Source: Brevibacterium album DSM 18261 (GTDB taxonomy: Bacteria; Actinomycetota; Actinomycetes; Actinomycetales; Brevibacteriaceae). Taken from it: DNA of 64,000 bases. A program made the position numbers and the translations under genes. A model generated the notes under the pieces. That model was not told the origin of the DNA. It saw only the letters and a list, made by a program, of their open reading frames with translations, and searched no databases. Positions 8,045 to 14,671 of this stretch are shown piece by piece. Where the stretch lies: the NCBI RefSeq assembly GCF_000426445.1, contig NZ_AUFJ01000011.1:1-64000 (forward strand), given 5' to 3'. How positions within the stretch are numbered: the first letter of the stretch is position 1; every line of letters starts with the position of its first letter.

Positions 8045-9238
8045 TCACGGTGCGAGGGCGGCGACGCCGGTCTCCGCCTCGAGCCCCGTGAGGGTGTGCT
8101 CGGCGAGGCCGAAGGCGAGCGTCATCCCGATCCCGGTGGCGACGGTGACGGCGGTGGCGTGCGAGCCGAGGGGCTCGATCACGAGCGGTCGGGTCTCGGA
8201 GGAGGCGTACACCCCCTGCCAGCGCTGCCGCACCCGCAGGGAGGGGGTGCCGAGGATGCGCGCGGCTGCGGTGAGCAGGACCTCGGTGGCGTCCTCGTCG
8301 AGGAACGGGCCGACGGTGGGCGCATACGCGTGGCTGTCGCCCACGAGCAGGCTTCCGTCCGGCCGCCGGGCGAACATCACATTGGCCCCGATCCCGAGCA
8401 GTGCGGGTTCCGTCTCCGCGAGGTGCGCGCGGAGGGGTCCCGCTGCAGCGGTGGTCGAGAACGCGTCATAGCGCAGGAGCGAGGTTCCGGTGAGCACCGC
8501 GGCGTCCGTGGTGAGGTGCGCGGGTGCGTCGACGAGCGCCATGTTCAGCGCGCACTCGCGGACGCCGGCCCTCTCCGCCAGCTCCGGCAGCAGGCCCTGC
8601 AGGTGGTGGCCGGTGCACGCGAACGTGTGGTCGGCGGAGACGAAGCCGCGCGTGGTGAGCACGCCGCCCGGGGCGATCTCGAGGGCACGGGTGCCGGTGA
8701 GCACGGCGACCCCGGGCTGTGCGCGCAGCCATGCCGCCAGGGCGGGAGCGGCGGTGCGCGGGTCGACCCGCAGGTCGCGGGGCAGATGCGCCCCGCCCAC
8801 CGCGGTGGTCGCCCCGGTCCCGGCGGCCGAGGTGCCGGTCTCCGCGGTGCCCAGTGCGGCGGCGATCTCGGCGGCGTCGAGCAGCCGGATGCGCTCGGCG
8901 CCCTGGGCCCGCTGCGCCTCCTTCAGCACGCGCATCTCGGCTCCGGAGGAGGCCGCGACATAGGCGCCGGACTCCCGTGCCCAGAAGCCCGCCGCCGAGG
9001 CCGCGGACAGCCAGTGCTCGCGGCCGGCCTCGGCGAGCTCCGCCGCGATCCCGGTCTGGCCGGTGATGCAGCAGTGGCCGAAGTTCCGGACGGAGGCGCC
9101 CACGGGCTCGTGGTCGGCCTCGATGACGGTGACGGTGAGGCCGCGGCGGAGCGCGGCCCGGGCATGGGCGAGGCCGACGATGCCGGAGCCGACCACGGCG
9201 ATGTCGCTGTGAGCGGTGCTGTGCGGAGAGTTCTGCAT
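8045..9238 (-). CDS. FAD-dependent oxidoreductase of the phosphonate-linked family (TIGR03364/HpnW type), probable aminophosphonate oxidase
   Basis: A 397-residue DAO-fold flavoprotein. The FAD motif is VVGSGIVGLAHA (G17-G22 region), followed by ASVRNFGHCCITGQT, a hallmark of this family, and the C-terminal YASSETRPLVIEPLG and TVATGIGMTLAFGLAEH segments. The family was defined by its repeated proximity to phosphonate transport and phosphonatase-like genes, as here. I recall members reported to oxidise aminoethylphosphonate or its N-methyl form to phosphonoacetaldehyde, but could not check this. That reaction would feed the HAD enzyme at 10312 and replace the PhnW transaminase. A GntR-type palindrome lies 24 bp upstream of the start. 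Confidence 0.82.
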   Translation of the reverse strand: MQNSPHSTAHSDIAVVGSGIVGLAHARAALRRGLTVTVIEADHEPVGASVRNFGHCCITGQTGIAAELAEAGREHWLSAASAAGFWARESGAYVAASSGAEMRVLKEAQRAQGAERIRLLDAAEIAAALGTAETGTSAAGTGATTAVGGAHLPRDLRVDPRTAAPALAAWLRAQPGVAVLTGTRALEIAPGGVLTTRGFVSADHTFACTGHHLQGLLPELAERAGVRECALNMALVDAPAHLTTDAAVLTGTSLLRYDAFSTTAAAGPLRAHLAETEPALLGIGANVMFARRPDGSLLVGDSHAYAPTVGPFLDEDATEVLLTAAARILGTPSLRVRQRWQGVYASSETRPLVIEPLGSHATAVTVATGIGMTLAFGLAEHTLTGLEAETGVAALAP

Positions 9239-9261
9239 GGCTTCAGCCTGCCTCGGCGGAA

Positions 9262-9275
9262 CTTGTCTGTACAAG
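9262..9275. promoter_or_regulatory. GntR operator 1, upstream of the aminophosphonate oxidase
   Basis: CTTGTCTGTACAAG is a near-perfect palindrome (CTTGT/ACAAG arms) 24 bp before the oxidase start, and it is preceded by GGA as is the copy at 9400. On the minus strand it contains TACAGA, a possible -10. A bound repressor here would block the oxidase-phnDCE transcript. Confidence 0.7.
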
Positions 9276-9341
9276 CGGATCCGGGCCGCTTCGATGCACG
9301 TTGGAGAACTGTTCACGCAGGGGATCTGCCCGTCACAAGCT

Positions 9342-9363
9342 GTTCATCCGGAGTTGGCCCAGG
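9342..9363 (+). promoter_or_regulatory. Candidate Pho box (two 11-nt direct repeat units)
   Basis: GTTCATCCGGA (9342-9352) and GTTGGCCCAGG (9353-9363) are adjacent 11-nt units. The first closely matches the PhoP direct-repeat unit known from Streptomyces (GTTCACCCGGC-like). The site lies between the two GntR operators and just upstream of the likely -35 of gntR, suggesting phosphate-starvation control of the divergent promoter. The second unit is weak, so confidence is moderate. Confidence 0.5.
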
Positions 9364-9389
9364 CGGTTCTGCGGCGCCCCTTTCGGCGC

Positions 9390-9413
9390 TAGTGTGGAAC
9401 TTGTGCAGACAAG
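9390..9413 (+). promoter_or_regulatory. gntR -10 element and GntR operator 2
   Basis: A TAGTGT -10-like hexamer (9390-9395) is followed 7 nt later by GTG at 9403. The palindrome CTTGTGCAGACAAG (9400-9413) covers the predicted transcription start and the first codons. It shares the CTTGT/ACAAG arms and the upstream GGA with operator 1, so gntR is probably autoregulated. Confidence 0.65.
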
Positions 9414-10212
9414 AGAACAGACACCGGGGCGGTCCCTCGCCCTCCACGAGCAGATCAGCGCGGACATCCGCACCCTGATCGCAGCGGGAGAGCTGCCCGT
9501 CGGCTCCGCACTGCCCAGTGAGGCCGAACTGTGCCGCCGCTGGTCCGTCTCCCGTGGGACCGTCCGGCACGCGATCGCCGCGCTCCGGGCCGAGGGGCTC
9601 ATCGCCGTGACCCGCGGGCGCCCGCCCAGGGTGATCGGCGAGGTGCCGAGTCAGCCGCTGGAGAGCTTCCAGTCATTCAGCTCCTGGGCGCTCTCCACCG
9701 GGCGGACGCCGGGACAGCGCACGGCCGAGGTCGCCAGGCGCCCGGCCGGCCCCGCGCTCGCCTCGGCCCTGGGGCTGGAGACCGGTGAGCCGGTGGTCGA
9801 GCTCCTCCGCACGCGCCTCCTCGACGGGGATCCCGTCATGGTGGAGCGGACGGCCTTCGTGCTCGACGTGGGCAGGCACCTGTTCGACTTCGACACCGAT
9901 TCCGGTTCGATCTTCGCCCGGCTCACGGCCTGCGGCGTCGATCTGCACTCGGCCCGGCACACCTTCGACGCGGTCGCGGCCGCACCGGAGGACGCGAGGC
10001 TCCTCGCCACCGAGGAGGGGGCGCCGCTGCTGCGCGAGCAGCGCATCTCCTTCTCCTCGGCCGGCCGCGCGCTCGAGTTCTCGGACGAGCGGTACCGGCC
10101 GGGCACGGTGACGTTCACGGTCGAGAACACGATGGAGACGCGGCCCGCCATGCTCCGCGCGCTGCCGGAGCCGGCGGGAGGGGCCGGCGCCCCACCGTCG
10201 CCCCGATCCTGA
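9403..10212 (+). CDS. GntR/HutC-family repressor with UTRA domain, probable regulator of the phosphonate genes
   Basis: A 269-residue regulator. The N-terminal winged helix spans about residues 10-75 (SLALHEQISADIRTLIAAGE, LPSEAELCRRWSVSRGTVRH); the C-terminal UTRA effector domain carries EPVVELLRTRLLDGDPVMVE and the closing SDERYRPGTVTFTVEN. PhnF-like members bind phosphonates or related metabolites. The gene is divergent from the oxidase-phnDCE operon and upstream of the HAD enzyme, with matching palindromes before both promoters. GTG at 9403 is chosen as a probable leaderless start; GTG at 9394 would add three residues. No strong Shine-Dalgarno site is present. Confidence 0.85.
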   Translation: MQTREQTPGRSLALHEQISADIRTLIAAGELPVGSALPSEAELCRRWSVSRGTVRHAIAALRAEGLIAVTRGRPPRVIGEVPSQPLESFQSFSSWALSTGRTPGQRTAEVARRPAGPALASALGLETGEPVVELLRTRLLDGDPVMVERTAFVLDVGRHLFDFDTDSGSIFARLTACGVDLHSARHTFDAVAAAPEDARLLATEEGAPLLREQRISFSSAGRALEFSDERYRPGTVTFTVENTMETRPAMLRALPEPAGGAGAPPSPRS

Positions 10213-10311
10213 CCCGCACATCTTCCGCACTCCCTGCTCCGCGCTTTCCGCGCAGAACCGAATCCCGGGACCGCCGCGCACGGCGGCCGCACACACACTG
10301 GAGGACACACC

Positions 10312-11025
10312 ATGACCGATATCCGCCTCGTCGCCTTCGACATGGCAGGCACGACCATCGACGAGCACGGCGACGTCTACCGCGCCCTGGAGAACTGCGT
10401 GACGGAGACCGGGACCCCGGTCGCCGCGAGCGATCTGCAGACCTGGATGGGCGCGGACAAGGTCGAGGCGATCACGAACCTCCTGCGTCTGGGCGGACAT
10501 GCCGCGGACGGGGCGACGGTCGCGGCCTGCTTCGACCGCTTCCGCGCGCTGCTCGGCGAATACTACGCCGCACATCCGCCGGTCGGACTGCCCGGCGTCG
10601 AGGACGCTCTGCGCACCCTGGGCTCACAGGGTGTGAAGGTCGCGCTCACGACCGGATTCTCCGCCGATGTCGCCGCCCCCCTGCTCGCCTCGCTCGGCTG
10701 GGCGACGGGAGAGGGCGAGCTCCTCGACGCCGTCGTCACCTCCGATGAGGTCGCCGCGGGCCGGCCCTTCCCGTACATGATCCACCGGGCGATGGAGCGC
10801 ACCGGCGTGCAGTCCGTGGCACAGGTGCTTGTCGCCGGCGACACCGTCGTCGACGCCCGCGCAGGGGCGGCCTCGGGCGCGGCGCAGGTGATCGGCGTCC
10901 TCACCGGCGAGCTGCGGACGGAGGACTTCGCCGGCACGGGGGCGACCGCGGTGCTGGACTCGGTCGCGGACGTGCCCGCGCACCTCGGGCTGGTCAGCGG
11001 CGCAGGCAGCGCCGGGCGCGGATGA
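10312..11025 (+). CDS. Phosphonatase-like HAD hydrolase (TIGR03351 type), probable phosphonoacetaldehyde hydrolase
   Basis: A 237-residue HAD enzyme. The nucleophile motif reads D10-M-A-G-T: alanine replaces the usual second aspartate, as in PhnX (DxAGT). WMGADK places a lysine at K50, aligning with the PhnX Schiff-base lysine in its MGLLK motif. TTGFSAD supplies motif II, and AGRPFPYMI and AGDTVVDARAG the C-terminal motifs. By homology it would hydrolyse phosphonoacetaldehyde to acetaldehyde and phosphate in the cytoplasm. GGAGG precedes the ATG. It follows gntR by 99 nt and is probably co-transcribed. Its 3' end overlaps the convergent methyltransferase gene by 32 nt. Confidence 0.85.
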   Translation: MTDIRLVAFDMAGTTIDEHGDVYRALENCVTETGTPVAASDLQTWMGADKVEAITNLLRLGGHAADGATVAACFDRFRALLGEYYAAHPPVGLPGVEDALRTLGSQGVKVALTTGFSADVAAPLLASLGWATGEGELLDAVVTSDEVAAGRPFPYMIHRAMERTGVQSVAQVLVAGDTVVDARAGAASGAAQVIGVLTGELRTEDFAGTGATAVLDSVADVPAHLGLVSGAGSAGRG

Positions 11026-11767
11026 GGTGACGGGAGGAGTGCGCCGTGAAGCTCCCGCGGGCGCGGATGAGCGCATCCATCTCCCGCAGGCGGTCCCGGT
11101 GCCGTTCGACGCTGAAGTCCGGCACCCACCACACGCACTTGCGCAGGATCCACACGACGGCGCCGACGTCGAAGAACTCCATGCGCAGGCGGGCCGTGCG
11201 CAGCTCTTCGACGTCGAGGCCGGCGGCGCGGGCGGCCTCTGCCTCGTCCTCGGCCAGGCGCGCGCGGCGCTGGGCCGGAGTCGTCTCCCCGATGAAGAAC
11301 TCGATGAGCTCGAAGGCCGAGGCCGCCCCCACGTGCTGGGCGAGGTACTCCCCGCCGGGGGAGAGCACCCGTGTGATCTCCGCCCAGTCCGGGGCGACGG
11401 GGTGGCGAGCGGTGACGAGGTCGACGGTGCCGTCCGCGAAGGGCAGGGCGGCGCCGGGCTCGGTCTCGTGCACCGTGACCCCGCGCGGGCCCAGGCGTCT
11501 GCGTGCGGCCTCCGCATTCGCGGGCCAGCTCTCCGTCGCATGCTGCTCCTGCGCGAGCACGGGCGCCTCGTCCAGCACCTCGCCGCCGCCGGTGTCGAGG
11601 TCGAGGGCGGTCCGCACGCCGGCCACCGCCTCGGCCAGCAGGAGGGAGTAGCGCCAGGGCGGCCGCGCCTCGCTCGCCCTGCCGTCGAGCCAGGAGAAGT
11701 CCCAGCCGGTCACATCGGCGCGGGCGGCCTCGTCGAGCAGCTCCTCGAGATCGCGCATGTCCGTCAT
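10994..11767 (-). CDS. Class I SAM-dependent methyltransferase (substrate unknown)
   Basis: A 257-residue protein with a Rossmann methyltransferase fold. Motif I is TALDLDTGGGEVL (about residues 53-65), a post-motif ALPFADGTVDLVTARH follows, then ITRVLSPGGEYLAQHVG. The C-terminal part (VGAVVWILRKCVWWVPDFSV) resembles a group of uncharacterised actinobacterial methyltransferases. The start lies 8 nt after the stop of the upstream MFS gene on the same strand, so the two and the ArsR gene form an operon. It ends inside the convergent HAD gene. Substrate cannot be inferred. Confidence 0.78.
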   Translation of the reverse strand: MTDMRDLEELLDEAARADVTGWDFSWLDGRASEARPPWRYSLLLAEAVAGVRTALDLDTGGGEVLDEAPVLAQEQHATESWPANAEAARRRLGPRGVTVHETEPGAALPFADGTVDLVTARHPVAPDWAEITRVLSPGGEYLAQHVGAASAFELIEFFIGETTPAQRRARLAEDEAEAARAAGLDVEELRTARLRMEFFDVGAVVWILRKCVWWVPDFSVERHRDRLREMDALIRARGSFTAHSSRHLIRARRCLRR

Positions 11768-11775
11768 TGTGCCAG

Positions 11776-13137
11776 TCAGGCGGCCGCGGCGCGTGCGGCA
11801 TCGATCCGCGCGCTGCCGATCTGCCTCCAGCTCCACAGGAGGAGGGGGACGGTGAGCACGGCGGCGCTCAGGTACGTGGAGCGCAGCGCCCACTCGCGGC
11901 CCAGTCCCGGTTCGAGGAGGGAGACGAGCGCACCGGCGGCGAATGCGCCCAGTGACATCGTCCCCCAGCCGAAGAACCGGTAGACGGAGTTCACCCTGCC
12001 CAGCAGGCGGTCGGGGATGATCCGCTGGCGGAGGGAGACCGTCACGATGTTCCACACCACCACGGCGAAGCCCATCGCGACGCTCACCGCCCAGACCGCC
12101 CCGGGATGGCTGAGCAGGCCGATGAGGCCATAGCACGCTCCGAGGGCGAGGAGCGACCCGCGCAGCGCCGTGCCCTCGCGGAGCGCCTCGGCGACCCGGT
12201 CGCCGGTGAGGGCGCCGATGAGAGCGCCAGCTGCCATGCCGGTCGTGAGCATCCCGAACGCCGGCCCGCCGGTCACCCCCAGCACGTCCTGGGCGAAGAA
12301 GACGAACAGCGCCGAGGTCAGCATGCCCAGGAAGTTGAGCGCGCCCAGCAGCAGAGCCAGCGTGCGCAGCAGGCGGTGGCGCCACAGCCAGGCGAAGCCC
12401 TCGGCGATCTCGCGGCGGAAGGAACGAGGGTGCGGGGCGTCCTCCCGCTCACTGCTCCGCTCCTGTCCGCCCCGCCCTCGCGGCGTGAGCATGAGCGCAC
12501 CTGCGAGCGCGAGCAGCGCGGCGTAGGCGCCGAAGGGCACGACCGCGGCGATCCCCGCGAGCGCTCCGGCGAGCGCCGGCCCTGCGAAGCTGCCGAGCGC
12601 GGTCTCGGCACCCCAGAGCCGCCCGTTCGCCCGTTCCAGCAGCCGGTGGTCGACGATGGAGGGCATGAGGGCCTGTGCGGTGGTGTCGCGCAGGACCTCC
12701 GCGCAGCCCACCAGGAAGGCGAGGAGGCAGAGGGCTGTGAGCAGGAGCAGCGTCCCGGGAGCGGCGTCCGCATGCGCGTCGGGGCCGGGTGCCGGTGCCG
12801 GGCCGCGGAGCGCGAGCAGGAACAGGGTGAAGGCGAGGACGAGGAGGCTGCGCGCCCCGTCCATGAGGGCGACGAGGCGGCATCGGTCGACGCGGTCCGC
12901 GAGGACGCCCGCGGGCAGGGAGAGCAGCAGCCAGGGCAGCCGGGTGGCCAGCGCGATGAGGGTGAGCCACAGGGGTTCGCGGGTGAGGGAGGACGCGAGC
13001 CACACGACGGCCACGCTCATGAGCCCATCGCCGAGGTTGGCTGCCGCCGAGGCCCCGAGCAGCCTCCAGTAGCGCCCGCCCAGACGCGGTGCGGGCTCTG
13101 CGGCGCGTCCGGTGCCGGGAGGCTCCGCCCCCGTCAT
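11776..13137 (-). CDS. MFS transporter (EntS-like drug or siderophore exporter group)
   Basis: A 453-residue, 12-helix protein. The MFS loop 2-3 motif appears as AGVLADRVDRCRLVALMD, and the opening helix LLGASAAANLGDGLMSVAVVWLAS resembles the EntS/macrolide exporter branch (MFS_3). The ATG overlaps the stop of the upstream ArsR gene as ATGA (13134-13137), so it is coupled to its presumed regulator. A methyltransferase follows 8 nt downstream. Exporter direction and substrate are inferences from the branch and the repressor neighbour. Confidence 0.82.
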   Translation of the reverse strand: MTGAEPPGTGRAAEPAPRLGGRYWRLLGASAAANLGDGLMSVAVVWLASSLTREPLWLTLIALATRLPWLLLSLPAGVLADRVDRCRLVALMDGARSLLVLAFTLFLLALRGPAPAPGPDAHADAAPGTLLLLTALCLLAFLVGCAEVLRDTTAQALMPSIVDHRLLERANGRLWGAETALGSFAGPALAGALAGIAAVVPFGAYAALLALAGALMLTPRGRGGQERSSEREDAPHPRSFRREIAEGFAWLWRHRLLRTLALLLGALNFLGMLTSALFVFFAQDVLGVTGGPAFGMLTTGMAAGALIGALTGDRVAEALREGTALRGSLLALGACYGLIGLLSHPGAVWAVSVAMGFAVVVWNIVTVSLRQRIIPDRLLGRVNSVYRFFGWGTMSLGAFAAGALVSLLEPGLGREWALRSTYLSAAVLTVPLLLWSWRQIGSARIDAARAAAA

Positions 13138-13766
13138 GTCTCAGCGCCCTCGCCAGCGGCGGAGCCGAGCGGCGGACGGGGAGACGGGTAGAGGGCGAAG
13201 GCGAGCGCATAGGTGGTGGTGCCCCCGCGCGGGGAATCGGCGAACTCCTGCAGCAGCGCATTGAGGCGGTCGCTGAACTCCTCGGCCCGCGCGGCGGGCA
13301 CGCGCACATGGCGGATGTTCGCGTTGAGCACCCCGTCGTGGTCGTGCGGGACCTGCGCGAGCTCCGCGGCGGCGAGATCGATGACCTGTTCCGGGACCCG
13401 GGCGCCGGCCCCCTCGCGCCCGTACAGGAAGACCCGGGCGGTGCGGCCGTAGTACTTGGCCTCGAGCGCCCGCACCCGCTTCCGTCGCACGACCCGCACG
13501 AGCCCCGCGGCCTCGAGCACCTTGAGATGGTGGCCGATGGTGCCCTTGGGGCGGTCGAGGAGGTGGGAGAGCTCGCTGGTGGTGGCGGCCCGTTCGCTCA
13601 GCGCGCTCACGATCTGCATGCGGGTGTCCTCGAAGAGCGCGCGGTGCTCCTCGGGGCTGCTGAGGCTCCGGACCTCGTCGAGCGCGTAGTCCGGCGGGGC
13701 GGCATCGTCCGCACGGTCGGCATCATTCGTATGGTCCGCCTTACCCGTATCGTCGGTCATATTCAT
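13134..13766 (-). CDS. ArsR-type winged-helix repressor of the MFS operon
   Basis: About 210 residues. The helix-turn-helix segment is ATTSELSHLLDRPKGTIGHHLKVLEAAGLVRVVRR, read in two parts: TSELSHLLDRPKGTIGHHLK and LEAAGLVRVV, a helix-turn-helix_20 layout. The C-terminal half, including the ARAEEFSDRLNALLQEF helix, resembles actinobacterial ArsR proteins adjacent to MFS exporters. It lacks obvious metal-site cysteines, so a metal sensor role is unlikely. The start at 13766 (or 13760) falls in one arm of an 11-bp inverted repeat, consistent with autorepression. The stop overlaps the MFS start. Confidence 0.8.
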   Translation of the reverse strand: MNMTDDTGKADHTNDADRADDAAPPDYALDEVRSLSSPEEHRALFEDTRMQIVSALSERAATTSELSHLLDRPKGTIGHHLKVLEAAGLVRVVRRKRVRALEAKYYGRTARVFLYGREGAGARVPEQVIDLAAAELAQVPHDHDGVLNANIRHVRVPAARAEEFSDRLNALLQEFADSPRGGTTTYALAFALYPSPRPPLGSAAGEGAET

Positions 13767-13791
13767 ATGGTCGGTGAATGCCGACCATATG
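13764..13791. promoter_or_regulatory. Inverted-repeat operator over the ArsR gene start
   Basis: CATATGGTCGG (13764-13774) and CCGACCATATG (13781-13791) form a perfect 11-bp inverted repeat with a 6-nt spacer. It overlaps the start codon of the ArsR gene. A -35-like TTGACC lies just upstream on the minus strand (13792-13797), so the palindrome fills the core promoter. Confidence 0.8.
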
Positions 13792-13820
13792 GTCAAGGGT
13801 GCAGTGGGTTCGCGCACGAG

Positions 13821-13886
13821 TTCCCACCCCTTGTGCCGCTGAACGCCCGGATGCGTCGGGGCGTTCAGCGGCACAAGGGGTGGGAA
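13821..13886 (-). terminator. Perfect 28-bp stem hairpin between the GAP gene and the ArsR operon
   Basis: Bases 13821-13848 are exactly complementary to 13859-13886, leaving a 10-nt loop. The hairpin starts 13 nt after the stop of the GAP gene (13900), so it probably ends that transcript before the ArsR promoter. There is no U-tract. A stem this long and perfect is unusual and could also be a small repeated element. Confidence 0.6.
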
Positions 13887-13899
13887 AGGGGATGGCCGC

Positions 13900-14610
13900 T
13901 CAGGTGAACAGCCCGACGCCGCCGTACGCGGCGAGGAGCGCGCCCACCGCGATGAAGGAGACCGCGCTGAGCTGGGTTCCCCGCCGCTCCAGCCAGGCGT
14001 CGAGCCGGTGCAGGGCGGGGTCGATGCGCTCGTGCGCGAGCACCCGTACGAGCGTGAGGAGCACGGCCGGCAGGATCATCACGAGGCAGTAGAGCCCGAT
14101 CCAGCCGGTGATGCCGGCCCAGCCCAGATCCGTGCCCGTGAGCAGGGCGATGGCTCCGAGATAGGGGAGCATCCCCGTGAATTCGACCGCGAAGGCGATG
14201 AGCGCCACGCCCATGATCCCGCGTGCCGAATCCGCCTCCAGCGTCCGCCTGCGCCAGTCCTGCAGCTGCGAGGGGATGAGCCGCGCGGCCTGTGCGAACG
14301 TCCGGGTGAGCATGAGCGCGCCCATGCCCGCCGTGAGCAGGCCGAGGCCGGCGAGCACGAGGGGGGCGGTCACCGGCGACCAGCCCTCCAGCACGCCGGT
14401 GAGGAAGCCGAGGACGGGGCGGGCGATGAGCGCGACCAGGACGCCGCCGGCGAAGTAGGCGCCGGCGAGGGTGACGAGATACGCCGCGATCCGCCCTGAG
14501 CGCACCCTCCCCGGTGCCAGCAGGAGCCACAGGGGGACGAGTGAGGTCCCCGCGCTCGTGCTGTCGAAGAGCGCGAGCCCGAGGATGCTCAGGGCGAGGG
14601 CGGAGGTCAC
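13900..14610 (-). CDS. GAP/Sap family integral membrane protein
   Basis: A 236-residue, about six-helix membrane protein resembling the GAP (Sap, sulfolipid-addressing) family related to LysE exporters. The opening LALSILGLALFDSTSAGTSL contains the family's DSTSAGT motif, and AFAVEFTGMLPYLGAIALL gives the second-half motif. A positively charged cytoplasmic loop is at about residues 110-130. GTG at 14610 is chosen because a TAGGCT -10 (14624-14619) sits 8 nt upstream with no Shine-Dalgarno site, suggesting leaderless translation. In mycobacteria relatives help export glycolipids; the substrate here is unknown. Confidence 0.75.
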   Translation of the reverse strand: MTSALALSILGLALFDSTSAGTSLVPLWLLLAPGRVRSGRIAAYLVTLAGAYFAGGVLVALIARPVLGFLTGVLEGWSPVTAPLVLAGLGLLTAGMGALMLTRTFAQAARLIPSQLQDWRRRTLEADSARGIMGVALIAFAVEFTGMLPYLGAIALLTGTDLGWAGITGWIGLYCLVMILPAVLLTLVRVLAHERIDPALHRLDAWLERRGTQLSAVSFIAVGALLAAYGGVGLFT

Positions 14611-14671
14611 GGTGACTCAGCCTAGCGAAGGCGCAGACACCGTGACCTCCGGCGGCGGAGACCCGGACGGG

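Noticed and set aside
9311..9321. GTTCACGCAGG as a third Pho-box unit in the phosphonate promoter
   Set aside because: It matches a unit but lies 31 bp upstream of the 9342 unit, out of the 11-nt phase.
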